Shown: one piece after another, positions 1 through 8,226 of the stretch | Numbering within the stretch: position 1 is the stretch's first letter | Layout of the letters: the number at the start of each line of letters is the position of its first letter | Assembly (NCBI GenBank): GCA_003480425.1 | Contig: QUJA01000004.1 | Location: 1-64,000, forward strand | Reading direction: 5' to 3' | Length of the DNA: 64,000 nucleotides | Origin: Firmicutes bacterium AM31-12AC | GTDB taxonomy: Bacteria; Bacillota; Clostridia; Lachnospirales; Lachnospiraceae | Translations under genes and position numbers: made by a program | Notes under the pieces: model-generated | Database searches by the model: none | Seen by the model: only the letters and a program-made list of their open reading frames with translations | Told to the model about the DNA's origin: nothing

Positions 1-67
1 CCCACTGAGACAAATTTGCTGTTACTCACCACCTGAAAGAGGTGGGAGTCTTCTCGACTGAGATAAA
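1..67 (-). repeat. Palindromic repeat element, copy A (truncated by window edge)
   Basis: This stretch is the reverse complement, with few differences, of positions 1598-1664, so the two copies lie in inverted orientation around the aminotransferase gene. The outer arm CGACTGAGATAAA is present at 54-66; the partner arm would lie before base 1. Inside are a CCACCT/AGGTGG hairpin and a CAAATTTG palindrome. It resembles the hairpin-rich ends of IS200/IS605-type elements or a MITE, but no transposase is present and the assignment is inference. Confidence 0.55.
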
Positions 68-81
68 AACAGACAATACCT

Positions 82-120
82 ACAACTCTCACTTGTATAA
101 AGTGAGAGTTGTTTTTATCT
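82..120 (+). terminator. Strong hairpin terminator in front of the aminotransferase
   Basis: ACAACTCTCACTT (82-94) pairs perfectly with 100-112 over a 5-base loop and is followed by TTTTATCT. The flanks AGATAAAAAC (61-70) and GTTTTTATCT (111-120) are also perfect inverse copies, so the hairpin can extend as a larger palindrome sharing bases with repeat copy A. It probably ends transcription entering from an upstream gene outside the window. Confidence 0.7.
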
Positions 121-302
121 ATAGAAATGCAAAGGTGTAACATAAGCCGAAAAATTGAATATAATCATCTTAAAAACTTCATAAATCTTGTCAAATACAC
201 CGAAAATGTAAAAAAACAATATTTTTTGCAAGAAAATGTTGAAGAAAAATCAAAAATCGTATACACTACTATTTAGTTAGTGAAAAATTGGAGGATACAA
301 AG
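121..302. other. AT-rich leader of the aminotransferase, no gene seen
   Basis: This stretch has no open frame with a ribosome binding site and no convincing promoter pair. It ends with the GGAGG ribosome binding site at 290-294 that serves the ATG at 303. Confidence 0.5.
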
Positions 303-1589
303 ATGGCGGCGTACAAAAATTTAAGCGTAGAAGAATTAAAAGAATTAAAAACAAAATTGGATGCAGAATTTGAAGAGGTAAAAGCCAGAGGATTGAATTT
401 GGATATGTCTCGTGGTAAACCGTCTGCAGAACAGTTGAACCTGTCTATGGGAATGATGGATGTACTGACAAGTGATACCGATTTAATCTGTCAGGAAGGT
501 GTTGATTGTAGAAACTATGGAGTATTAGATGGAATCACAGAAGCTAAACAGCTTCTTGCTGATATGATGGAAGTACCTAAACAAAATATTATCATCTTTG
601 GAAATTCTAGCTTGAATGTTATGTATGATCAGATTGCACGTGCAATGACTCACGGAGTTCTTGGAAGTACACCATGGGCAAAATTAGACAAAGTAAAATT
701 CCTTTGCCCTGTACCAGGATATGACAGACATTTTGCAATTACAGAACATTTCGGAATTGAGATGATTAATGTTCCTATGACTGCTACTGGTCCAGATATG
801 GACATTGTAGAAAAGCTGGTTGCAGAAGATGATGCAATCAAGGGAATCTGGTGTGTACCAAAATATTCTAATCCACAAGGAATTACATATTCAGATGAAA
901 CGGTACGTCGTTTTGCAAGATTAAAACCAGCAGCAAAGGATTTCCGTATTTATTGGGATAATGCGTATGGTATTCATCATTTATATGAGGATAAACAGGA
1001 TCAGCTGATTGAAATTTTGGAAGAGTGTGAGAAAGCAGGAAATCCAAACCTTGCATATAAATTCTCATCTACATCAAAAATCAGTTTTCCTGGATCAGGA
1101 ATTGCTGCAATTGCTTCATCAGATGAAAATCTTGCAGAAATCCGCAAACAGATGCAGGTTCAGACAATTGGTCACGATAAGGTAAATCAGCTTCGTCATG
1201 CCAGATTCTTCGGAGATATTAATGGGATGGTAGAGCACATGAGAAAACATGCTGATATACTTCGTCCAAAATTTGATGCAGTACTTGAAACTCTTGATAG
1301 AGAACTTGGCGGATTAGAAATCGGATCATGGATCGCACCACGAGGCGGTTATTTTATCTCCTTTGATTCAATGGATGGATGTGCAAAAGCAATTGTCGCT
1401 AAAGCAAAAGAAGCGGGTCTTGTTATGACCGGAGCAGGAGCAACATTCCCATATGGTAAAGATCCAAAAGATAGCAATATCCGTATTGCCCCTTCATACC
1501 CAACACTTGAAGATTTGAAAGTGGCCGCAGAAATCTTTGTATTGAGTGTTAAGATTGTCAGTGTTGATAAATTACTTGGCAATTTATAA
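303..1589 (+). CDS. PLP-dependent aminotransferase, Aminotran_MocR (AspT-like) family
   Basis: A fold-type I PLP enzyme of about 428 residues. The N-terminal LDMSRGKP motif is characteristic of the Aminotran_MocR family, whose characterised member from Corynebacterium is an aspartate aminotransferase. The PLP lysine sits in SSTSKISFPGSG, and NPQG and the SNIRIAPS stretch near the end (arginine for the substrate carboxylate) are present. A frame opens earlier at TTG 288, but GGAGG at 290-294 fits ATG 303 with 8 bases spacing. It stands alone, bounded by hairpin elements on both sides. Despite the family name there is no DNA-binding domain. Aspartate as substrate is inferred from the family. 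Confidence 0.85.
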   Translation: MAAYKNLSVEELKELKTKLDAEFEEVKARGLNLDMSRGKPSAEQLNLSMGMMDVLTSDTDLICQEGVDCRNYGVLDGITEAKQLLADMMEVPKQNIIIFGNSSLNVMYDQIARAMTHGVLGSTPWAKLDKVKFLCPVPGYDRHFAITEHFGIEMINVPMTATGPDMDIVEKLVAEDDAIKGIWCVPKYSNPQGITYSDETVRRFARLKPAAKDFRIYWDNAYGIHHLYEDKQDQLIEILEECEKAGNPNLAYKFSSTSKISFPGSGIAAIASSDENLAEIRKQMQVQTIGHDKVNQLRHARFFGDINGMVEHMRKHADILRPKFDAVLETLDRELGGLEIGSWIAPRGGYFISFDSMDGCAKAIVAKAKEAGLVMTGAGATFPYGKDPKDSNIRIAPSYPTLEDLKVAAEIFVLSVKIVSVDKLLGNL

Positions 1590-1597
1590 AATATTGT

Positions 1598-1687
1598 TTT
1601 ATCTCAGTCGAGAAGACTCCCACCTCTTCAGGTGGTGAGTAATAACAAATTTGTCTCAGTGGGAGTCCAATCTCCGACTGAGATAAA
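1598..1687 (+). repeat. Palindromic repeat element, copy B (complete)
   Basis: A 90-base unit bounded by perfect inverted arms TTTATCTCAGTCG (1598-1610) and CGACTGAGATAAA (1675-1687). Inside, GACTCCCAC (1615-1623) pairs with GTGGGAGTC (1659-1667). A competing hairpin pairs CCACCT (1620-1625) with AGGTGG (1630-1635), so two folds exclude each other. ACAAATTTGT is a further palindrome. It follows the aminotransferase stop by 8 bases and could act as its terminator. It may be a MITE or a relic IS200/IS605-type end. Confidence 0.6.
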
Positions 1688-1776
1688 CGCTCCGCGAGGA
1701 TGCGCAGTGATTCTGATAGGAATATGTCAGCTTCGCTGACCAGAATCACGCGCCAAGTCTCACGGACGTTCGACTT
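1688..1776 (+). ncRNA. Candidate structured RNA next to the repeat element
   Basis: Several hairpins are packed into less than 100 bases that look richer in G and C than their surroundings. TCC-GCGA-GGA (1691-1700) is a stem closed by a GNRA-type loop. GCGC/GTGATTCTG (1702-1715) pairs with CAGAATCAC/GCGC (1741-1753). Inside that, GTCAG-CTTCG-CTGAC (1726-1740) forms a hairpin. AAGTC (1755-1759) can pair with GACTT (1772-1776). No open frame covers it. It may be part of the mobile-element relic, for example an omega-RNA-like scaffold, or an independent small RNA. I do not recognise the family. Confidence 0.3.
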
Positions 1777-1817
1777 GATTTATGTAAGCCAAATTTATTT
1801 ATTGTTGATTATTGTTG

Positions 1818-1855
1818 AAAAGCAGTTCTTAAGTCGCAGAACTGCTTTTTCTTTA
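1818..1855 (+). terminator. Intrinsic terminator
   Basis: AAAAGCAGTTCT (1818-1829) pairs perfectly with AGAACTGCTTTT (1838-1849), followed by a T-rich tail. It closes the structured region 1688-1776 and separates it from the DUF975 gene. The rest of 1777-1933 holds nothing recognisable apart from the ribosome binding site of the next gene. Confidence 0.8.
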
Positions 1856-1933
1856 TTTTATGATATTCTTTTAAAATAATGAAGAAAAGTGGTTAAGAAT
1901 ATGATAATATAAGAATATTGGAGGCACGATAAT

Positions 1934-3772
1934 ATGCTTAAGAGAAAAGAAATGAAAAAGCGTGCAAAGCAGGTTGTAAAGAAACACTATTGGCTGTTAC
2001 TTATCCTTTGTCTTGGAATGGCACTGTTTGGCACCGAATTTTCATCTACATTAAATTTTGTTCGAACAGAACGAACAGAAATGGATAGCAAAACAAAAGA
2101 AATTAAAAACGCTATTCAATATAATTCAAGATTAGCATTAGATGATATATTAAATGATGCATTAGATGGACATATTGATGAGCCTATAGACTGGCAAATA
2201 ATCTTAAATTAGAAGAAATTACGCAAAACAGTACAGTTCAAAAAGGAATTGTGCTTGGAAGAAGCAGAGGAATACTGGCTGATTTAGTAAATAATATTAC
2301 TTCAGGTTATTTCCTTGTAGTATTGCTTAGTGCAATAGAAAGTCTTGGATTGTCAAAAAATATAATAATTGCACTTTTTATAATATTATCCGCTATTGTG
2401 CTATTTTTAGTATGGATGTTTATCAAAAATGTACTTCAGACAATTCTTAGAAGAATGGTTCTGGAATGCAGATTATACGATAAAGTACCTTTTCAAAGAA
2501 TTTTATTTCTGGCAAAAGTAAAGAAATGGTGTAAAGTAGCGGTAACATTGGCGATGAAAGTATTATTTCAGACTCTTTGGGCATGCACTATTATCGGAGG
2601 CGTTATCAAACGATATTCGTATTATCTGGTTCCCTATATTGTAGCAGAAAATCCAGATATTGGTTGGAAAGAAGCAATTACATTATCTCGAAAAATGATG
2701 GGTGGATACAAGTGGGAATGCTTTAAATTAGAAATGTCTTTCTTATTATGGGATATGGCAGGTTTTTTGACATTAGGAATATCGGATTTGTTTTATACAA
2801 ATGCATATAAGATTGCAACGTATACAGAGTTTTATATCCAAGTAAGACTTTTGCAAAAAGAATTGTGTTAAGGGAATAGAATTACTTAATGACTTATATT
2901 TATATGAAAAAGCGGATGCATTAACATTGGATGAGGCGTATATAGATGTTTTATTTATGGATTATTATTTGCCAAAGAAGACGGAGCATTTGAACGGAAT
3001 TAAGGGATTTATGGCGCAAAATCTTGGAATTACACTTTATCCAAGAAAAGAAGAGCTTCAACTTGAGAAAATGCAATATGAGGATGCAAAATTCCGATTG
3101 ATGCAGGACGCTTTGACAGGAAAAGGATATCCATCAAGATTGTTTCCTATTCCTGAAAAGGAAAAAGATGTAAAAGCCGGACATATTAACTATATGCGAA
3201 GATATTCACCAATCTCTTTGATATTGATATTTTTTGTTTTTTGTGTCACAGGATGGGTGTGGGAAGTAAGCCTTCATTTGGTAGCAGACGGAACATTTGT
3301 AAATCGCGGAATGTTGCACGGACCATGGATTCCTATCTATGGGGCCGGAAGCTTATTGATCCTTACATTATTATATCGCTTGCGCAGGAAACCGATATTG
3401 GAGTTTACAGCAATTGTAATACTTTCGGGTGTAATTGAATATATGACATCGTATTATACAGAATGCTTGTTTAATGGGAAAAAATGGTGGGATTATCAAG
3501 GATACTTTTTAAATCTAGATGGTAGAATTTGTGCAGAGGGTCTTTTAACTTTTGGTATAGGGGGAATGATTCTTGTATATCTGATAGCTCCAATGTTAGA
3601 TAATTATTTAAGAAAAATGAAAACACAAATTGCAGTTCCGTTATGTGTTATTCTTTTAAGTTTATTTATGATAGATCAAGTATATTCTTTTATAAACCCG
3701 AATACCGGTCATGGAATTACCGATTATATCAGTAAAATATACATAGAAACGAATAGCTCAGTCAGAGGTTAA
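1934..3772 (+). pseudogene. DUF975 / CmpB-like membrane protein, frame-broken twice
   Basis: Three consecutive frames read as one membrane protein. Residues 1-92 and the second piece (2251-2871) match the multi-helix DUF975 pattern. The third piece (2927-3772) is the putative ABC-transporter permease domain CmpB, with the FVNRGMLHGPWIPIYG motif and several membrane segments. Breaks lie near 2181-2202 (one base missing; CCC for CC at 2183 restores the frame) and at the A5 run 2855-2859 (one base too many). The net change is zero, and the span is an exact 613 codons. GGAGG precedes ATG 1934. Function is unknown; I think the gene is probably intact in the organism. Confidence 0.7.
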
Positions 3773-3792
3773 AAACTGACTGAGCTCATTTT
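3755..3792. terminator. Bidirectional terminator between convergent genes
   Basis: AGCTCAGTCAG (3755-3765) pairs perfectly with CTGACTGAGCT (3776-3786), followed by CATTTTATCT. The stop of the DUF975 gene lies inside the hairpin and the TetR gene ends just after it on the other strand. Confidence 0.75.
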
Positions 3793-4360
3793 ATCTAAGC
3801 GGATACTCTAATAAATCTAATACAGAGTTACGAATAATATAATTATAAGCGGCGTGAACCTCTTCACCTGAAAAAAGTGTGTCCTGACAAATCCAGTATT
3901 TCAAAGAATCTGCTAATCCAAAAGTATAGAAACGAGCGATAGCTTCAATAGTAAGAACAGCCAGCTTGTCAGGGGCTTTTAATGGATATTTTGATAAAAT
4001 TAGTAAGAATAAATGATAAATATAGTCACTCATTAATTCTTCAAATGAATTCTGTCCTGTTATTTCGTATGCTTTTCGATAAAAGGCATGATCTTTTTCA
4101 AGGCAGTTGCATAATAAACGAAAGATATCTGCTTCCATATTATTATCAATCAATACTTGAATTTTATCTTTAATTTCTGTTTTTAATATCCATTCCAAAA
4201 CTTCATATTTATCTTGAAAATGTTTATAAAAAGTAGGACGGATAACACCAGCTCCATCAGTGATCATTTTAATTGTAATTTTTTCAAAAGGAATCTGAAG
4301 AACCAGCTCTCTGAAGGATGCAGTAAGCAGGTCTTTAGTCAGTTCTTTCTTGTCTTCCAT
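3791..4360 (-). CDS. TetR/AcrR family transcriptional regulator
   Basis: A 189-residue protein with an N-terminal helix-turn-helix: the ITIKMITDGAGVIRPTFYKHF stretch (about residues 28-48) matches the TetR DNA-binding helix with its TFYKHF signature. The remaining helical part is a ligand-binding domain of the DhaS-like kind. It is divergent from the MntP-like exporter across a 280-base gap, so it may control that gene or itself; this is inferred from position only. The ligand is unknown. Confidence 0.85.
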   Translation of the reverse strand: MEDKKELTKDLLTASFRELVLQIPFEKITIKMITDGAGVIRPTFYKHFQDKYEVLEWILKTEIKDKIQVLIDNNMEADIFRLLCNCLEKDHAFYRKAYEITGQNSFEELMSDYIYHLFLLILSKYPLKAPDKLAVLTIEAIARFYTFGLADSLKYWICQDTLFSGEEVHAAYNYIIRNSVLDLLEYPLR

Positions 4361-4640
4361 ATCAAATAACTCTCCTTCAAAAATATCAAATTTCTAATAA
4401 TTCAGCCCTTTAATGTTTTCATCTGAAACATAAGTATAACACATCTCTCCTAAAATAAAAATCCTGTTTTTTCAAAAATCAATTATAAAATGTGGATACA
4501 AATATTTCAAAATGTACCTTGATTTATAACAGTTTTAAGATAATTGTCTTTTCTGTGTTACAGATTTAAAGGACTGAATATTACATGTGGATAATATCTT
4601 CTGATACAATAAGCACATCAAGAAGAAGGGAGCGAAAATT

Positions 4641-5216
4641 GTGAGTCTACTAGAGATTATTCTGATTTCGAATGGATTAACAATGGATGTTTTCGCATAT
4701 GCTTTATCAAAAGGTGCGATGATGTCAGAAATCAGAAAAAAGAATTTATTGAAGATCTGCAGTATATTTACTTTTTGGCAGGTTATCAGTATGATACTGG
4801 GAAATCTGTTGACAAATATTCCTTTCACAGCAAAATTGGGAATGGATGTAGGTCATGATTCAAATACACTTTCCGTTTTAATTTTTCTTGGTCTTGGAAT
4901 CTATATGATTGTGAAAGCAATTAAAGAAAAACCAGTCGAAGAAAAAAAAGATGAGATAATTTCAGCAAAACAAATCATTGTATGGGCCTGTATTACAAGT
5001 ATAGATGCCTTTATTGCAGGAATTGGGTTTGGCTTTCTAGAAACAGATTTCTTATTACTGGTATTTATTATTGGAATCACCACAATAGTAATGGTCATTA
5101 TCGGTATGTATATTGGTTATTGGATGGGATGTCAGTTTAGAAGGACTGCTGTAACAATCGGGGGCTGTATTTTACTTTTTGGTGCTGTTGAATTTATTAT
5201 TCGCACACTGTATTAA
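4641..5216 (+). CDS. MntP-like manganese efflux pump
   Basis: A 191-residue protein with about six membrane helices and the paired Asp-containing motifs of the MntP family: LTMDVFAYALSKGA in helix 1 and TSIDAFIAGIGFGF in the second repeat half. Family members export Mn2+ (MntP in E. coli). Start is GTG 4641 with AGGGAG about 10 bases upstream. The gene ends 58 bases before the radical SAM gene. A TetR regulator is divergent upstream. Substrate is inferred from family; related proteins are poorly characterised in Clostridia. Confidence 0.8.
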   Translation: MSLLEIILISNGLTMDVFAYALSKGAMMSEIRKKNLLKICSIFTFWQVISMILGNLLTNIPFTAKLGMDVGHDSNTLSVLIFLGLGIYMIVKAIKEKPVEEKKDEIISAKQIIVWACITSIDAFIAGIGFGFLETDFLLLVFIIGITTIVMVIIGMYIGYWMGCQFRRTAVTIGGCILLFGAVEFIIRTLY

Positions 5217-5274
5217 TGTAAAAGTAATATTTTTAATTGGTTTTATACTAAAAGATAAAGGAAAGGTGAAAGAA

Positions 5275-6648
5275 ATGGCAACAATTAAACATCAGGCAGC
5301 AAGAGCTGCATTTGGAGCTGCAGCAGACGTAACATTAAAATATTTAAACAAGGACCCAGAAAACCGTGAAAAGAGTTTATTGAAAATTGTAGATTTGACG
5401 GAGAATTTTGCAAAAGATCGTTTTAAACCAGAATCTTATGAAGCTGCAAGAGCAATGATTCGAGACAAAGATAGCAAATGGATGCAGTATGTGAATCGCA
5501 TTTTTGATGAAGTAAGTCCTAATGTAATCAAAAAAACAGCGATGAATCTTGGATTTGAAGCAATGTTAAGCGGAACAAAGATCATGCATGAGATGCGTGA
5601 AAAATATCAGTGTAATATTCCATGGCTTCTCTTGATAGATCCAACAAGTGCTTGCAATTTACATTGTACCGGATGTTGGGCAGCTGAATATGGTCATACA
5701 ATGTCTTTAACTTATGATGAACTGGACAGCATTATTACGCAAGGAAAAGAATTAGGAATTTATCTCTATATGTATACAGGAGGAGAGCCTCTTGTACGTA
5801 AAGCAGATATTATTAAATTATGTGAAAAACATAACGATTGTGCGTTCCATGCATTTACAAATGGTACCTTAGTTGATGATGCATTCTGTGAAGAGATGGA
5901 CCGAGTTGGCAATCTTTCATTATCAATCAGTCTGGAAGGATATGAAGAAGTAAATGATGGAAGACGTGGTCAGGGTGTGTTTGATAAAGTTATGAAAGCC
6001 ATGGATACTTTGAAAGCACATGGACAAATATTTGGTACCTCTATCTGCTATACAAGAGCAAATATTAACACTGTTACATCCGATGAATTTCTTGATATGA
6101 TCATCAACAAAGGGTGTCGTTATGCATGGTATTTCCATTATATGCCAGTTGGAAATGATGCGGCAGTAGAATTGCTTCCAACAAAAGAACAGAGAGAATA
6201 TATGTATCATAGGATTCGTGAGATTCGAGGTAAAGAAGGCGGTAAACAGATATTTGCATTTGATTTCCAAAATGATGGCGAATTTGTAGGCGGTTGTATC
6301 GCAGGTGGCCGTAACTACTGCCATATCAATCCAAACGGGGATGTTGAACCATGCGTATTTATTCATTATTCAGGTGCAAATATTAAAGAAGTAAGTCTTC
6401 TGGATGCATTGAGACAGCCATTATTTATGGCATATCGCGAGGGTCAGCCATTTAATAATAATCATCTTCGTCCATGTCCAATGCTGGAGAATCCGGAGAA
6501 GTTAAGAGAAATGGTAGAAAAGACAGGCGCAAAATCGACAGATATGCAGTCTCCTGAAAATGTAGAACATCTATGTGCAAAATGTGATGCTTATGCAGCA
6601 GAATGGAAAGAGAAGGCAGAAGAGCTTTGGAATAACAACAAAAAGTAA
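5275..6648 (+). CDS. Radical SAM protein with C-terminal Cys-rich (SPASM-like) region
   Basis: A protein of 457 residues. The radical SAM cluster motif CNLHCTGC (CX3CX2C) appears about 120 residues in, followed by TGGEP, the SAM-contacting motif. The C-terminal third has further cysteines (GGCIAGG, NGDVEPCVF, RPCPM, LCAKCDAY), as expected for an auxiliary Fe-S cluster domain. The N-terminal 110 residues are a helical region. ATG 5275 follows AAAGGTG, which decides the start over an earlier open frame at 5179. Substrate unknown; the cluster layout suggests peptide or lipid modification, but nothing nearby identifies it. Confidence 0.75.
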   Translation: MATIKHQAARAAFGAAADVTLKYLNKDPENREKSLLKIVDLTENFAKDRFKPESYEAARAMIRDKDSKWMQYVNRIFDEVSPNVIKKTAMNLGFEAMLSGTKIMHEMREKYQCNIPWLLLIDPTSACNLHCTGCWAAEYGHTMSLTYDELDSIITQGKELGIYLYMYTGGEPLVRKADIIKLCEKHNDCAFHAFTNGTLVDDAFCEEMDRVGNLSLSISLEGYEEVNDGRRGQGVFDKVMKAMDTLKAHGQIFGTSICYTRANINTVTSDEFLDMIINKGCRYAWYFHYMPVGNDAAVELLPTKEQREYMYHRIREIRGKEGGKQIFAFDFQNDGEFVGGCIAGGRNYCHINPNGDVEPCVFIHYSGANIKEVSLLDALRQPLFMAYREGQPFNNNHLRPCPMLENPEKLREMVEKTGAKSTDMQSPENVEHLCAKCDAYAAEWKEKAEELWNNNKK

Positions 6649-6677
6649 TTTGAAAAATAAGCCGTTATAGAAAAAGA

Positions 6678-6725
6678 GAGCACTGATATCCGGATGTTTT
6701 AACTGGATATCAGTGCTCGTCTTTT
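6678..6725. terminator. Bidirectional terminator, radical SAM gene / argG
   Basis: GAGCACTGATATCC (6678-6691) pairs perfectly over 14 bases with 6705-6718. It has an A-rich left flank and GTCTTTT on the right, so it can serve both convergent genes. Confidence 0.85.
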
Positions 6726-6739
6726 AATATTGGATATTA

Positions 6740-7966
6740 TTATTTATTCTTTTTTAACTCCTGCATTTTCATAGCACGAACTTTCAATGGAAGTCCGAAC
6801 AATGTAATGAATCCATCTGCATCATGGTGGTCATACAAATCACCTGTTGTAAAGCTTGCAAGAGACTCACTGTACAGAGAGTATGGAGATGTCTCACCGG
6901 CTTTGATGATATTACCTTTATACAGTTTGAATTTTACTTCTCCTGTTACATATTCTTGTGTAACATCCATGAATGCCTGGATAGCTTCACGAAGTGGCGT
7001 GAACCATTTTCCCTCGTATACAATCTGTGCAAATTTATTTCCAAGATCTTTCTTTACTTCATATGTAGCGCGGTCAAGAACAAGTTCTTCCAACTGTTCA
7101 TGTGCAGCCATCAGGATGGTTCCGCCAGGTGTCTCATATACACCACGAGATTTCATACCAACAACACGGTTCTCTACGATGTCGATGATGCCGATACCAT
7201 GTTTTCCACCGAGACGGTTGAGTTCTTTGATGATGTCAGAAACCTTCATTTCTTTACCGTTTACAGATTTTGGTACACCTGCCTCGAATGTCATAGTTAC
7301 ATATTCGCCCTCGTCCGGAGCTTTCTCTGGAGAAACTCCAAGTACAAGCAGGTCATCGTAATTTGGCTCATTAGCAGGGTCTTCAAGTTCCAGTCCTTCG
7401 TGACTGATGTGCCATAAATTACGATCACGGCTGTAGCTGTGTTTTGCATCGAACGGAAGGTCGATACCATGCTGCTGGCAGTATGCAATTTCATCTTCAC
7501 GAGACTGCATTGTCCAAACATCTGTCATTCTCCAAGGAGCGATAATTTTGATATCCGGAGCAAGTGCTTTGATACCAAGCTCGAAACGAATCTGGTCATT
7601 ACCTTTACCTGTAGCGCCGTGACAGATTGCAACAGCACCTTCTTTACGTGCAATCTCGACAAGTTTCTTAGCGATTGCAGGACGAGCCATAGATGTTCCG
7701 AGAAGATACTTGTTCTCGTATACAGCACCGGCTTTTACGCAAGGTACGATATAGTTATCGCAGAAGTCATCTACGATATTTTCGATATATAATTTAGAAG
7801 CTCCGGATAATTTTGCGCGTTCTTCCAATCCATCCAATTCTTCGCCCTGTCCACAGTCGATGCAGCAGCAAATAACTTCATATCCGAAGTTCTCCTTTAA
7901 CCAAGGGATAATAGCGGTCGTATCAAGACCACCAGAATATGCTAATACAACTTTTTCTTTACTCAT
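6740..7966 (-). CDS. argG: Argininosuccinate synthase
   Basis: Joins citrulline and aspartate with ATP, the penultimate step of arginine synthesis. 408 residues, the usual length. The N-terminal [11 protein letters not shown] is the PP-loop (SGGxDT) that binds ATP, and [16 protein letters not shown] is the conserved citrulline/aspartate-binding stretch. AGGAGG lies 10 bases before the start. argH is not next to it, and the rest of the pathway is at 13.5-18.3 kb. The promoter closely resembles that of argC, so joint control by arginine is likely. Confidence 0.97.
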   Translation of the reverse strand: MSKEKVVLAYSGGLDTTAIIPWLKENFGYEVICCCIDCGQGEELDGLEERAKLSGASKLYIENIVDDFCDNYIVPCVKAGAVYENKYLLGTSMARPAIAKKLVEIARKEGAVAICHGATGKGNDQIRFELGIKALAPDIKIIAPWRMTDVWTMQSREDEIAYCQQHGIDLPFDAKHSYSRDRNLWHISHEGLELEDPANEPNYDDLLVLGVSPEKAPDEGEYVTMTFEAGVPKSVNGKEMKVSDIIKELNRLGGKHGIGIIDIVENRVVGMKSRGVYETPGGTILMAAHEQLEELVLDRATYEVKKDLGNKFAQIVYEGKWFTPLREAIQAFMDVTQEYVTGEVKFKLYKGNIIKAGETSPYSLYSESLASFTTGDLYDHHDADGFITLFGLPLKVRAMKMQELKKNK

Positions 7967-8007
7967 TTTTCATTGCCTCCTAATGCTTCTTCAGTAAACT
8001 AAAATTT

Positions 8008-8036
8008 ACTATACACCTATTTTTATATTTATGCAA
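8008..8036 (-). promoter_or_regulatory. argG promoter
   Basis: On the minus strand, TTGCAT (8036-8031), a 17-base spacer and TATAGT (8013-8008). The spacer and -10 end in AATAGGTGTATA, identical to the argC promoter at 13354-13382. A dyad AGTAAA/TTTACT (7993-8010) overlaps the -10 and start site and may be part of an operator. Confidence 0.75.
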
Positions 8037-8071
8037 TAGGAAATGTTAAAAAATTCGTTTTATGCACATAT

Positions 8072-8089
8072 TATACATGCAAATGTATA
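8072..8089. promoter_or_regulatory. Candidate operator upstream of argG
   Basis: TATACAT-GCAA-ATGTATA is a perfect 7-base dyad located 36 bases upstream of the argG -35. It could bind ArgR or another regulator. It does not match the classic ARG box exactly, so the regulator is open. Confidence 0.35.
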
Positions 8090-8161
8090 TTTAATGACGG
8101 CAATAGCATGATTATACACTAGAACAAATAGATTTTTGACCTATGGGCACGATGCGAGATA

Positions 8162-8190
8162 TTGTTCATAAAATTGTTCTATGATAAAAT
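8162..8190 (+). promoter_or_regulatory. Promoter of the EF-G/TetM-like gene
   Basis: TTGTTC (8162-8167), a 17-base spacer and TAAAAT (8185-8190), with TG at 8182-8183 giving an extended -10. It is divergent from argG and leads into ATG 8227 with a short leader. Confidence 0.6.
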
Positions 8191-8226
8191 CATAAAAGGG
8201 AATAAAAAAGAAAGGGATAATACCTT

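Noticed and set aside
1..1687. Composite transposon carrying the aminotransferase
   Set aside because: There is an inverted pair of repeats but no transposase, and no target duplication can be seen because copy A runs off the window. Only the repeats are reported.
6807..7792. Open frames on the plus strand opposite argG
   Set aside because: They are antisense shadows of a clearly recognised argG, with no ribosome binding sites or protein-like composition.
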